14,260 nt of DNA, taken from NCBI GenBank assembly GCA_003133815.1, contig PKZR01000146.1:1-14260 (forward strand), read 5' to 3'. The DNA is from Limisphaerales bacterium. Its GTDB lineage: Bacteria; Verrucomicrobiota; Verrucomicrobiia; Limisphaerales; UBA11358. The notes under the pieces were generated by a model. It did not search any database and was not told where the DNA came from. It worked only from the letters and a program-made list of their open reading frames with translations. A program made the translations under genes and the position numbers. This document shows, piece by piece, positions 1 through 7,225 of the stretch (position 1 is the first letter of the stretch; each line of letters begins with the position of its first letter).

Positions 1-102
1 GAAAGTCACCCCGACCGCTAAGCCAAGTATTCCAAGGTCTCGGCGTCTTCGATAAGAATGGTCATAAGCAAATTTTGCATCGGGGCTTAGAATAGACGTT
101 TG

Positions 103-252
103 TCAGGCCCTCCTGCGGCCGGAAATCAGATTGACCAATATCATGATGATGGCTACCACCAGCAGAATGTGAATAAACGAACCTATGGTGTAGCCTGTGA
201 TGAGACCGAGCAGCCACAGGACGATGAGTATTACCGCAATGGTGTATAACAT
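103..252 (-). CDS. lmo0937-type (DUF5670-like) small membrane protein
   Basis: A 49-residue ORF beginning MLYTIAVILIVLWLLGLITG and ending in a basic ISGRRRA tail. It consists of two hydrophobic helices (about residues 4-20 and 25-43) joined by a short GYTIGSF turn, which is the layout of the lmo0937/DUF5670 family. Members of that family are short inner-membrane peptides often found with stress-related genes; no biochemical role is established. The ATG at 252 is preceded on the minus strand by a purine-rich GAAAGAAGAG, a plausible ribosome binding site. The start lies 33 bp downstream of the lipoprotein gene on the same strand, so the two are probably co-transcribed. Family assignment is from recalled sequence pattern and is fairly secure; function is unknown. 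Confidence 0.8.
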   Translation of the reverse strand: MLYTIAVILIVLWLLGLITGYTIGSFIHILLVVAIIMILVNLISGRRRA

Positions 253-285
253 AGTTCTCTTCTTTCAGTAGTGTGGCGGCTGGCT

Positions 286-738
286 TCAAGGTGCGATTTT
301 ATCGCTCGCCCACTGACGGGCCTGCTGGAAATCATTCTTCAAGCCGTCATAGGCTTTCTCGGAGCCGGCTTTGACGCTGTCCCAGGTTGACTCGGTCGCG
401 TTTTCGGCCTCATCCAACTGCTTGTTCATTCCGGACGCTTCGTCGCGCAACGCCTGGAGTTTGGGCTTGGCATCAGCCTTGACCGCATCACTGGAGCTTT
501 CGATTTTGGCGGAAAGCGCGTCCGTATCCTTTTTGAGAGCGTCCAACTGCCCCTGCATTTTGGCCACGAATTCAGCTTTCTGCGCGAAGGCATAGTCCTT
601 CATTTCCTGCGCGTCAGCTTTTGTTTCGGTTTTGACCTTGTCCAGCTGCTGGGCGGTGGATTGCTCCTCCGCCGGTTTGCAGCCCACCGCGAAGACGGTA
701 ATGGCGGCGAAGGCGATGACTAGGAATGTGTTTTTCAT
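286..738 (-). CDS. coiled-coil lipoprotein, function unknown
   Basis: A 150-residue protein with a lipoprotein signal peptide: basic MKN start, hydrophobic core, and a lipobox ending FAVGC with the acylated Cys at about residue 20. The mature part is almost entirely charged and Ala-rich, with Lys/Glu/Asp/Gln heptad-like spacing and no Pro until the last residue, so a long helical coiled coil is expected. It most likely sits on the periplasmic face of a membrane as a stress or envelope protein; this is inference from composition. No catalytic motif is visible. The ATG at 738 has no strong Shine-Dalgarno sequence. It is the first gene of a likely two-gene unit with the small membrane protein downstream. 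Similarity to apolipoprotein or LEA-like helices may be compositional only. Confidence 0.75.
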   Translation of the reverse strand: MKNTFLVIAFAAITVFAVGCKPAEEQSTAQQLDKVKTETKADAQEMKDYAFAQKAEFVAKMQGQLDALKKDTDALSAKIESSSDAVKADAKPKLQALRDEASGMNKQLDEAENATESTWDSVKAGSEKAYDGLKNDFQQARQWASDKIAP

Positions 739-878
739 AACGGTTATTTTCGTTTTGCGTCCTTGGTGTTATCGGACAGGTGACTTTAGACTGCGGGCGG
801 GACCGATCGCCATCAGGTGTAACCAGAACACAACATCCCTTTTCCGGCCGTCCTGAGCCGGGGAGCGCTTCGTTTCCG

Positions 879-1619
879 TCACGGCGGTGTGGGCGTGCCG
901 GCACGGCTGGTCATTAAACTCATGAAATCTTCGTACTGTTTGTAATCTGCCGGGGGATTGAATTGCCCGGCGTCGGGCATGTCCAGCTTTAGGTCTCGGA
1001 AAAGCAAGACGACGGTTGCGCCGTTTTGGACCGTTTCAATTTTGATCGGAAAGTTGTTCAAGTCCGTGGCGTTCCAGACGGTCGATTCATGCGGGATGCC
1101 GTCATCGCCAGTGGCGACGACCTTGTTTTTGACACAATTCTGGCCTTGGACGTTTTCAGCGCCGACCTGGGTTGCCTCCAGCTTGTAATCTGCCACGGCT
1201 GAGATCGGACGGCGGACATACGCCGTCATGCCCGGATAGATGAAATAAATCACTTTTTCCGCGGGGCAGGAAATGGAGATCATCGTATTCATGCCCATTT
1301 GCGTGAGGCTTGAGGCATCCTGTCGCGGCAGGTTGGCGTCCCCCGCGCTCGCCATGTCCATTTCAAAACGGGTCTTTCCGTTCAGGTAGGCCAGCTTGCC
1401 TTGGACCGCGACCGCGTTGCCAGAGGCGCCGTAGGAATGAAAATCAAGGCTGGCGGTGAAGGCGGGGTTGTCCGCAAAGAGTTGAGGCAGGTAGCCGCTG
1501 AACTCCGGCGCGGGCAGCGCTTGCCCCCTGGGATCGCTCAAGCTGGATGGCGATTGCGCGTGTATTGTCGGCAGCGTGAAACCGAGGATGACCGCTAAAA
1601 AGGGCAGAGGGCTTTTCAT
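879..1619 (-). CDS. exported protein, DUF4412/LolA-like
   Basis: A 246-residue protein with a clear signal peptide (MKSPLPFLAVILGFTLPTIHA, cleavage before QSPSS). The mature part opens with a Pro/Ser-rich linker. It continues with beta-rich sequence resembling DUF4412 or LolA-like lipoprotein-carrier folds: a phrase about the protein's own conversion (GKTRFEMDM), a YFIYPGMTAYVRRP stretch, a Cys pair (SCPAEK and QNCVKNK), and HESTVWNATDLNNFPIKIE. This suggests a periplasmic beta-sheet protein that binds a hydrophobic ligand or metal; that is inference. The start is well supported by an AGGGTGA Shine-Dalgarno sequence a few bases before the ATG. The upstream spacer holds a 22-bp near-palindrome about 32 bp before the start codon, probably its regulatory site. 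Confidence 0.65.
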   Translation of the reverse strand: MKSPLPFLAVILGFTLPTIHAQSPSSLSDPRGQALPAPEFSGYLPQLFADNPAFTASLDFHSYGASGNAVAVQGKLAYLNGKTRFEMDMASAGDANLPRQDASSLTQMGMNTMISISCPAEKVIYFIYPGMTAYVRRPISAVADYKLEATQVGAENVQGQNCVKNKVVATGDDGIPHESTVWNATDLNNFPIKIETVQNGATVVLLFRDLKLDMPDAGQFNPPADYKQYEDFMSLMTSRAGTPTPP

Positions 1620-1650
1620 CGTGTCACCCTAAGCGCTCGTCTGGCCATTC

Positions 1651-1672
1651 GCTATGGGGTGTACCCCTTAGC
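1651..1672. promoter_or_regulatory. near-perfect palindrome, candidate operator
   Basis: The core CTATGGGGTGTACCCCTTAG (1652-1671) is flanked by G and C that extend the symmetry. Nine of ten arm positions pair around a central GT. It lies 32 bp upstream of the DUF4412-like gene start. It matches, in inverted orientation, a second site 60 bp away at 17 of 20 positions. Two related dyads in one divergent spacer is the expected pattern for a dimeric DNA-binding regulator such as a LuxR/NarL-type response regulator. The identity of the regulator is not known from this window. Confidence 0.6.
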
Positions 1673-1731
1673 GCGAAAAATGGGACGGTTGTCGGCGCTT
1701 TCAGCACGGAAATTCCACGCCATCTGTAACT

Positions 1732-1751
1732 CTAAGGTGTTTACCCCATAG
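1732..1751. promoter_or_regulatory. second palindromic site, candidate operator
   Basis: The sequence CTAAGGTGTTTACCCCATAG. Its reverse complement matches the site at 1652-1671 at 17 of 20 positions. As a dyad it is less perfect (7 of 10 pairs). It lies 80 bp upstream of the ATG at 1832 of the divergent kinase-like gene, so the pair could control both directions. Confidence 0.55.
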
Positions 1752-1831
1752 GCAAAATGAAGCAATGGCCCGATGGTACTGTGGATTGGCGGCCCCGCCA
1801 TCAGGGGTGCCGTCCAATTCGACATGACGGC

Positions 1832-2540
1832 ATGAAACAACAACTCATCGGGTTGTCACAACGATACGTGACGGCGTTGCGAAATCACCTGAACGAGGGG
1901 CCGCGCGGGAGCGTGCATCGCGCGGAGGGATTGGGACGCCAGGCCGCAGCCCCTCGGGTTGGAGATGCAGGATTTGGCTCGAATTCACGAGCGGGCGCTC
2001 ACTGTCTTGAAACTACCCAATAATAGACATGGGCGGATAAAACAGGCGGAGATTTTCTTTGCCGAGGCCACCATCCCGATCATGGAGACTCATGGCGCGG
2101 CGCGAAAGGGCAAAATTGAGGTGGCAACGCTGAACGAGACGTTGAGCCGGCGAACAGCGGAATTAACCGCCACCAACCGTCAGTTGCAACAGGGCATCGC
2201 CCGGCACAAGGTCAAGGAGGCGGCCTTCAAGAAAAACGAGAAGGCGCACGACAAATGTTTGCGTGAAGCGCTTGAACTGCAAAAGCAATTGCGGCAACTG
2301 ACCCACCAAGCGATGACGGCGCAGGAGGTTGAACGCAAGACGATCAGCCTCGAACTGCAGAATGAAATTGCCCAGACTCTGCTGGGGATCAACGTCCAGC
2401 TGCTTTCCTTGAAAGAGGAGTCCCGGAGCAATACCAAGGGTTTCAAGAATAGAATCGCCGAGACGCAACACTCGGTGGTAAACTTAGCTAAATCTGTGCG
2501 GCGGTTCGCGCGTGAACTCGACATCGGTCCGCCGGCATAA
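1832..2540 (+). pseudogene. histidine-kinase dimerisation-like protein, frameshifted
   Basis: Two overlapping reading frames together encode one protein. The first starts at the ATG at 1832 (MKQQLIGLSQRYVTALRNHL) and runs to about GLGRQAAA near 1951. The second picks up as LGLEMQDLARIHERAL and ends at 2540 with RRFARELDIGPPA. Removing one C from the CCCC run at 1950-1953 joins them into about 235 residues, the usual size as I recall for this verrucomicrobial stand-alone family. The middle (residues about 90-150) is coiled coil. The C-terminal part resembles a HisKA_3 helix (ERKTISLELQNEIAQTLLGI), but Gln stands where NarX-type kinases have the phosphorylated His, and no ATP-binding domain follows. 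It is probably a signalling adaptor rather than an active kinase. Whether the shift is a real mutation or a sequence error cannot be told here. Confidence 0.65.
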
Positions 2541-2570
2541 TGAGATAATCCTTCACTATGCTTTGGCGGG

Positions 2571-2590
2571 GCGGGCCTTGAACTGCCCGC
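2571..2590 (+). other. hairpin between kinase-like gene and cheB-like gene
   Basis: GCGGGC at 2571-2576 pairs perfectly with GCCCGC at 2585-2590 across an 8-base loop. It lies in the 69-bp spacer before the CheB-like start. No U-tract follows, so it is at best a weak attenuator or mRNA-stability element. Confidence 0.25.
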
Positions 2591-2609
2591 TTCCGCGGAT
2601 CTTGCTATC

Positions 2610-3320
2610 ATGGCCATAAGAACAAAACGCAAAGGAAAACACCGGTCGAAAAAGTCTGGCAGCGCCGTTCGCAAGACCACGCTCGCTTTGCCGCCCGCCG
2701 GATCATTTCCCATTATCGGCATCGGGACCTCCGCCGGGGGACTTGAAGCCTTGGAGCATTTCCTCGGTCATGTGCCGAACAGTTGTGGCATGGCTTTTGT
2801 CATCGTGCAACATTTGGACCCGACGCGCAAAGGCATCATGTCCGAACTGCTCCAGCGCGCCACGGACATGAAGGTGATCGAAGTCAAGGACCGCACCACG
2901 GTGCGGCCGGACTGCGTCTATGTGATTCCGCCGAACAAGGACATGTCCATCCTGCACGGCGTCCTGCACCTGCTCAAGCCGACCGCGACGCGCGGGCTGC
3001 GGCTGCCGATTGATTTTTTCCTCCGCTCGCTGGCGCAGGACCAGCAGGAGCACAGCGTGGGCGTGATTCTTTCCGGCATGGGCTCGGATGGCACGATGGG
3101 TCTGCGCGCCATCAAGGAAAAGGCGGGCGTGGTGCTGGTGCAGGAGCCGGCGACGGCCAAATTCGACTCCATGCCACGCAGCGCGATTGACGCCGGGCTG
3201 GCGGATATCGTGGCCCGGGCGGAAGAATTGCCGGGGAAAATTCTCGCCTATCTGCAACGCACCCCGCTCATCGCCCGGACAGAAGAGTTGCTGGAAGACA
3301 AGGCGCAGATGGGGTGGTGA
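2610..3320 (+). CDS. CheB-type methylesterase domain, cut from a CheB-CheR fusion
   Basis: 236 residues: a basic tail (1-30) followed by a complete CheB methylesterase domain (about 34-215). The catalytic triad of the family is visible as Ser41 in GTSAGGLEA, His68 in IVQHLDP and Asp160 in GMGSDGTMG. CheB hydrolyses glutamyl-methyl esters on chemoreceptors. The N-terminal receiver domain of classical CheB is absent, as in the large CheB-CheR-PAS-kinase fusions, which this sequence resembles most. The protein stops at LEDKAQMGW, exactly where those fusions continue into CheR, so the gene is probably a truncated remnant, although the esterase domain itself is whole. No receptor, CheR, CheA or CheW gene is nearby. 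An antisense HTH remnant begins at the break. No strong Shine-Dalgarno sequence precedes the ATG. Confidence 0.75.
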   Translation: MAIRTKRKGKHRSKKSGSAVRKTTLALPPAGSFPIIGIGTSAGGLEALEHFLGHVPNSCGMAFVIVQHLDPTRKGIMSELLQRATDMKVIEVKDRTTVRPDCVYVIPPNKDMSILHGVLHLLKPTATRGLRLPIDFFLRSLAQDQQEHSVGVILSGMGSDGTMGLRAIKEKAGVVLVQEPATAKFDSMPRSAIDAGLADIVARAEELPGKILAYLQRTPLIARTEELLEDKAQMGW

Positions 3321-3558
3321 CGCCGCGCTCCCAATTGCTAACCGACGCGGACGAAATTCCAATTTTTTTGGCAACGTCTGTTTGCAGCCAGTGTAGTTCC
3401 AAGCGGTGTTTTTTTATTTGATCGCCGAGTGTCGTGGGTTGAGTTGGAACTCGCTGATTCGATTTCCAGTGCCGTGGATATAAGTGGCGTGGCCGGGAAA
3501 CCTTGAAAGGACAAAGTGAGAGCAGAAGCCGTATATTTTTTAACTGAATTTGTTGCAC
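3312..3558 (-). pseudogene. XRE-type HTH protein remnant
   Basis: From a GTG at 3558 the minus strand reads FKVSRPRHLYPRHW, then PTTLGDQIKKHRLELHWLQ and DVAKKIGISSASVSNWERG, a recognisable XRE/HTH_3 DNA-binding domain (helix 2-turn-helix 3 around AKKIGISSASVSNW). In related verrucomicrobial orphan HTH proteins the domain is followed by an FLGY stretch. Here the reading instead runs into the antisense of the cheB-like gene right after GVTTP, so the C-terminus is lost at about 3312-3320. The listed span covers the part with HTH-like identity. It is related in order and wording (TTLG, KKxR, DVAxKxG) to the first domain of the double-HTH protein at 7201-7746. Probably non-functional. Confidence 0.6.
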
Positions 3559-3608
3559 GAATCTACGCCGCTATTTTCAATGGCCGAGAACCTTGAGAAC
3601 AGCCGAAG

Positions 3609-6600
3609 TCAAATTTTATCCAGACATCTCCTGATGGCTTGTGCGAGTTTTTGCGCTTGAAAGGGTTTGGTGAGAAAGTTGACACCTTCTTCCAATGGAA
3701 AATCCTTGCCAGCGACTTCGGCGCTATAGCCACTCGCATAAATCACTTTCAATTTTGGATTCTCCTTCAAAAGTCGTTCGCCCAATTCCTTTCCGGTCAT
3801 TCCGCCGGGCATGACCATGTCGGTCAGTAATAGATGGATTCCATCGCGCTGCTGGTTCCAGACTTCAAGGGCTTCGAAGCCGGTGGCGGCTTCGAGCACG
3901 CGGTAGCCGAGGCGCGACAGAACATTTTGAACCGAGGCGCGCAGTTTGGGTTCATCCTCGACCAAAAGGATTGTTTCGTTGCCGCCCCGTCCCGGCTCGG
4001 TCGTCGGCTGCACAAATTTCTGGTCGGAAGTTTTAGCGAGGCGCGGAAGATAAACTCTGAACGTCGTTCCGTGACCCACCTCGCTATAAACATTTACCCA
4101 GCCTTTATGCTGCTGGACGATTCCGAAAACCGTCGCCAATCCGAGTCCGGTGCCTTTGCCGACTTCCTTGGTGGTGAAGAACGGCTCGAAAATCTTCTGA
4201 AGATTTTCTGGTGGAATGCCGCAGCCGGTGTCGCTCACGCTCAAGCAGACGAATTTACCGGGCCGGACTTGAGCGGAATGCGAGGCGGCGGCTTCGTCGA
4301 ATTCGGCGGTGGAGGTCTCAATGATGAGTTGTCCGCCTTTGGGCATGGCGTCACGGGCATTAACCGCGAGATTCATCAACACCTGGTCCATCATGCCCCC
4401 GTCGGCATGGATGAACAACTCTTGCATCGCAAATTTGAACTGCAAATGGATGTCGTCGCCGAGTGTGCGCCGCAGCATTTTGGTCAGCTCGTTGATGGAT
4501 TCGTTCAAATCCAATTCTCGAAGCTGCAATGTTTCTTTCCGGCTGAACAAAAGCAACTGGCGGGTCAGCGCGGCGGCGCGTTGTGTGGACGCGCTGATCT
4601 CCTCGGCAAATTCAGACTGCGCCGGAGAAAGGCCACCTTCTGCTTTTAGCAAATCAGACTGCATCTGGATAATCCCCAGAATATTGTTGAAATCGTGCGC
4701 CACGCCGCTAGCCAACTGGCCGATGCCTTCCATTTTTTGGGACTGGCGGAATTGTTCCTCCAGTTGTTTGCGTTTGAAGAACGACCCGATTTGCCGCCCG
4801 ATAATGAGAAACATTTCCAGTGTTGCTTCATCCGCCTTGTGTATTTTCCGTCCCAGAAAATCCATTACGCCGATGACTTCGCCTTCCAAGGCGATTGGAA
4901 ATGCCAGTGCGCTGTGCAACCCGATTTTCTTGGCAAAAGATGCGCGTGGATAATTATTATCATTGGCGATGTCCGAGATTAACAATGGTTTGCCGGATGC
5001 CCACACGCGTCCCGGCAGGCCGTTGTTCAATGCAAAGGTCAAAGCGCGGGTCTTGGCCATCATTTCTTCTGCAGGAAGTTCTGGTTGGTGCCATGCTTCC
5101 AGGCAACGCAACACATTGGTTTTTCTATCCACTTCCCAGATTGCGCCAAAATCCCACCCTTCAGATTCGCAGATGGCCTGCATGATTTTTGGCGTCGCTT
5201 CATTCAAAGTGGTTGAATCAGCCAGTGCCCGGCTAATGGCGCTTTGCGTGGCCAACCGGCGATCCGCGCGCTTGCGCTCGGTAATATCGTGCTGGGTGGC
5301 CACAAAGTGCGTGATTTTTCCGTTGGGATTGCGAAGGGGCGCGATCTGCCATTCCAAGTCAAATTCCGTTCCGTCCTTGCGATAATTGATGGTTTCGCCT
5401 GCAAACGCTTCGCCCCGTTCGAGATTTTTCCGGAGCCGGAGCAACACGGCCTTGTCCGTGCGCGGCCCCTGTAAAATCCGGGGCGTTTTGCCGATGACTT
5501 CCTCTGCCGTGTAGCCTGTCATCTGCGTGAAGGCGGGATTGACGAAAATAATTTTTGGTCCCGGCAAATCGAGTTCCGCATCTGTGATCGTAATGGACTC
5601 TTTGGACTGTCGCATGGCGGATTCGAGCAATCGCAACGACTCCTCGGCTTTTTTGCGCTCGGTGATGTCGCGGATCATCGCCAGCAGATTGCCGTCTGGC
5701 ATCGCGTTCGCGATCGTGTCCACTGCGAAGACCGAGCCGTCCTTGCGCCGGAACTGCCACTCCCGTTGGTAGTCGGATTTGGTTTTGATCACGTCCAGCG
5801 CCTGCCCGATGTGCGGAATTTCCGCCGGGGAAACGATGTCCGTGGCGTTCAGCCCGATAAATTCGTCACGGGTATAACCGAGCATCCGGCAGATGCTCGT
5901 GTTGGCATCGAGGTAGTAACCCTTGGCATCAACAATGACGATCCCGTCAGGCGCATACTCGAAGAGCCTGCGATAGCGCTCCTCGCTTGCCCTCAACATC
6001 TCTTCCGTCTGCTTCCACTCGCTGATGTCCCGCGCCACTTTCGATGCACCGATGACAATGCCGTCGGCATTCTTGATTGGTGATGCCGTGACCGAGACAT
6101 GAATAAGCCGTCCATCCTTTGTTTGCCGCTGCGTTTCGAAATGCTCCACATTTTCGCCGCGTCTGATCTTCGTCAGTATTTGATTTTCCTCCTCCTGCCG
6201 GTCGGCGGGAATCAGCCGCATGATTGAAGTGCCAATCATCTCGGCGGCGGTGTAGCCGAAAATTCTTTCCGCACCTTTGTTCCAACTGGTGATGATGCTG
6301 TTCAGGTCTTTGCCGATGATGGCGTCATCTGAATAATTAACAATCGCCGCCAGCCAGATTGAAGCCATTTCCGCCGCCTTGCGCTCGGTGATGTCGGCGC
6401 GGATGGCCACATATTGGCGCGGTTTGCCGTCTTCATTGAGAAACGGAACGATGGTCGTGTCCACCCAATAAAACGAACCGTCCTTCGCTTTATTTTTGAT
6501 TTCACCTTTCCAGACTTTGCCGCTGGCAATCGTCGTCCACAAATCGCGGATGAATTCCTTGGGATGAAAACCTGATTTAATGATGCGATGGTCCTGACCT

Positions 6601-6764
6601 AGCAATTCCTCGCGGGAGTATTTTGAGATGGCGCAGAACTTGTCGTTGACGCAGGTGATCTTTCCCTGCGGGTCGGTAATGGCCACGATGGCGTGTTCGT
6701 CGAGAGCGGCCTTGAGGTCGTTAATTTCTTTTAGCGAATCTCTTAATTGTTGATCCGGTTCCAT
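3609..6764 (-). CDS. hybrid sensor histidine kinase (PASx4-GAF-HisKA-HATPase-REC)
   Basis: Probably a 1051-residue cytoplasmic hybrid sensor kinase with no convincing membrane segment. Domains in order: four PAS/PAC units (about 10-130, 131-255, 256-375, 376-500), most ending in ITERK-like PAC motifs. Then a GAF domain (about 505-665), a HisKA helix with phospho-accepting His690 in LASGVAHDFNNIL, a HATPase domain with N-box NLAVNARDAMP, DTGCGI and GKGTGLGL, and a receiver domain with acceptor Asp982 in LLLTDMVMP and Lys1033 in FLTKPF. PAS4 carries GKTPRILQG, the LOV-core position with Pro instead of the flavin-binding Cys, so blue-light sensing is unlikely. The ATG at 6764 is preferred because AGGG lies just upstream; a GTG at 6824 would add 20 residues. 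No separate response regulator is adjacent. Confidence 0.92.
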   Translation of the reverse strand: MEPDQQLRDSLKEINDLKAALDEHAIVAITDPQGKITCVNDKFCAISKYSREELLGQDHRIIKSGFHPKEFIRDLWTTIASGKVWKGEIKNKAKDGSFYWVDTTIVPFLNEDGKPRQYVAIRADITERKAAEMASIWLAAIVNYSDDAIIGKDLNSIITSWNKGAERIFGYTAAEMIGTSIMRLIPADRQEEENQILTKIRRGENVEHFETQRQTKDGRLIHVSVTASPIKNADGIVIGASKVARDISEWKQTEEMLRASEERYRRLFEYAPDGIVIVDAKGYYLDANTSICRMLGYTRDEFIGLNATDIVSPAEIPHIGQALDVIKTKSDYQREWQFRRKDGSVFAVDTIANAMPDGNLLAMIRDITERKKAEESLRLLESAMRQSKESITITDAELDLPGPKIIFVNPAFTQMTGYTAEEVIGKTPRILQGPRTDKAVLLRLRKNLERGEAFAGETINYRKDGTEFDLEWQIAPLRNPNGKITHFVATQHDITERKRADRRLATQSAISRALADSTTLNEATPKIMQAICESEGWDFGAIWEVDRKTNVLRCLEAWHQPELPAEEMMAKTRALTFALNNGLPGRVWASGKPLLISDIANDNNYPRASFAKKIGLHSALAFPIALEGEVIGVMDFLGRKIHKADEATLEMFLIIGRQIGSFFKRKQLEEQFRQSQKMEGIGQLASGVAHDFNNILGIIQMQSDLLKAEGGLSPAQSEFAEEISASTQRAAALTRQLLLFSRKETLQLRELDLNESINELTKMLRRTLGDDIHLQFKFAMQELFIHADGGMMDQVLMNLAVNARDAMPKGGQLIIETSTAEFDEAAASHSAQVRPGKFVCLSVSDTGCGIPPENLQKIFEPFFTTKEVGKGTGLGLATVFGIVQQHKGWVNVYSEVGHGTTFRVYLPRLAKTSDQKFVQPTTEPGRGGNETILLVEDEPKLRASVQNVLSRLGYRVLEAATGFEALEVWNQQRDGIHLLLTDMVMPGGMTGKELGERLLKENPKLKVIYASGYSAEVAGKDFPLEEGVNFLTKPFQAQKLAQAIRRCLDKI

Positions 6765-7020
6765 ATGCCCTATGAATTGACTGACCCAGAGATAATTTAA
6801 TAAAGACGCCAGAAAATCCCGCACTGCAAGTTATTTCTTCGATTTTCTTTGCCGCCGAATAATTTTGCAAAAACGCAAAAATCCATGTTTGTGGACACGC
6901 CTGCACTAATGAATACGGACATAACCATGAAACCTTTCATTTTTTTGAAAGATTTTGAATCTTTGAACGTATTCCTTCCGGATATTTGTAAAAATCCGCT
7001 GACGCAGTCTCTAAATTACA

Positions 7021-7225
7021 GCTAGTTGCGGCCATTTTTGAGGCGGGCGGCATTGTTTTATACCAGCTCCGTTCACGTCACGCCGCCGCAGCGAACCTGA
7101 CCTTCCTTGACGGCCATTCCGCTTATTTCAAATACACCTACATGGCCTACCAGAAAGGCACGAAGATCGGCGACCCCGGCAACCCGGACATCAATTGGTC
7201 TTACGACGGCACGCCTTCGCAATAA
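7021..7225 (+). pseudogene. 3' remnant of an H-X9-DG pseudopilin gene
   Basis: A reading frame ending at the TAA at 7223-7225 gives LRSRHAAAANLTFLDGHSAYF, then KYTYMAYQKGTKIGDPGNPDINW and SYDGTPSQ. His (7079-7081) is followed by exactly nine residues and DG, the H-X9-DG signature at the C-terminus of the DUF1559-like type II pseudopilins abundant in Planctomycetes and Verrucomicrobia. The N-terminal prepilin cleavage motif and long hydrophobic helix are absent upstream, and no plausible start exists; the left limit given is approximate. It is a broken gene fragment lying tail-to-tail with, and slightly overlapping, the end of the double-HTH gene. Between it and the kinase start (6765-7020) I see only AT-rich sequence and no gene. 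Confidence 0.65.

Noticed and set aside
1..64. Minus-strand frame at the left edge reading MTILIEDAETLEYLA before a stop
   Set aside because: It resembles the start of some short verrucomicrobial proteins, but an in-frame TAG ends it after 15 residues and the rest is outside the window, so a gene cannot be supported.
811..830. TGGTTACACCTGATGG on the minus strand as a third copy of the palindromic operator
   Set aside because: It shares only GGT and ACACCT with the two good sites, with different spacing; too weak to claim.
2703..3374. 223-codon minus-strand frame over the cheB-like gene
   Set aside because: Antisense of the CheB domain in GC-rich sequence, rich in His/Arg, with no recognisable domain.
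3834..4649. 271-codon plus-strand open frame inside the hybrid kinase gene
   Set aside because: It is the antisense of a domain-perfect HATPase/receiver region and has no recognisable family; a shadow frame.
6927..7025. 32-residue plus-strand ORF starting MKPFIFLKDFE upstream of the kinase
   Set aside because: AT-rich spacer, no ribosome binding site and no recognisable similarity; likely chance.
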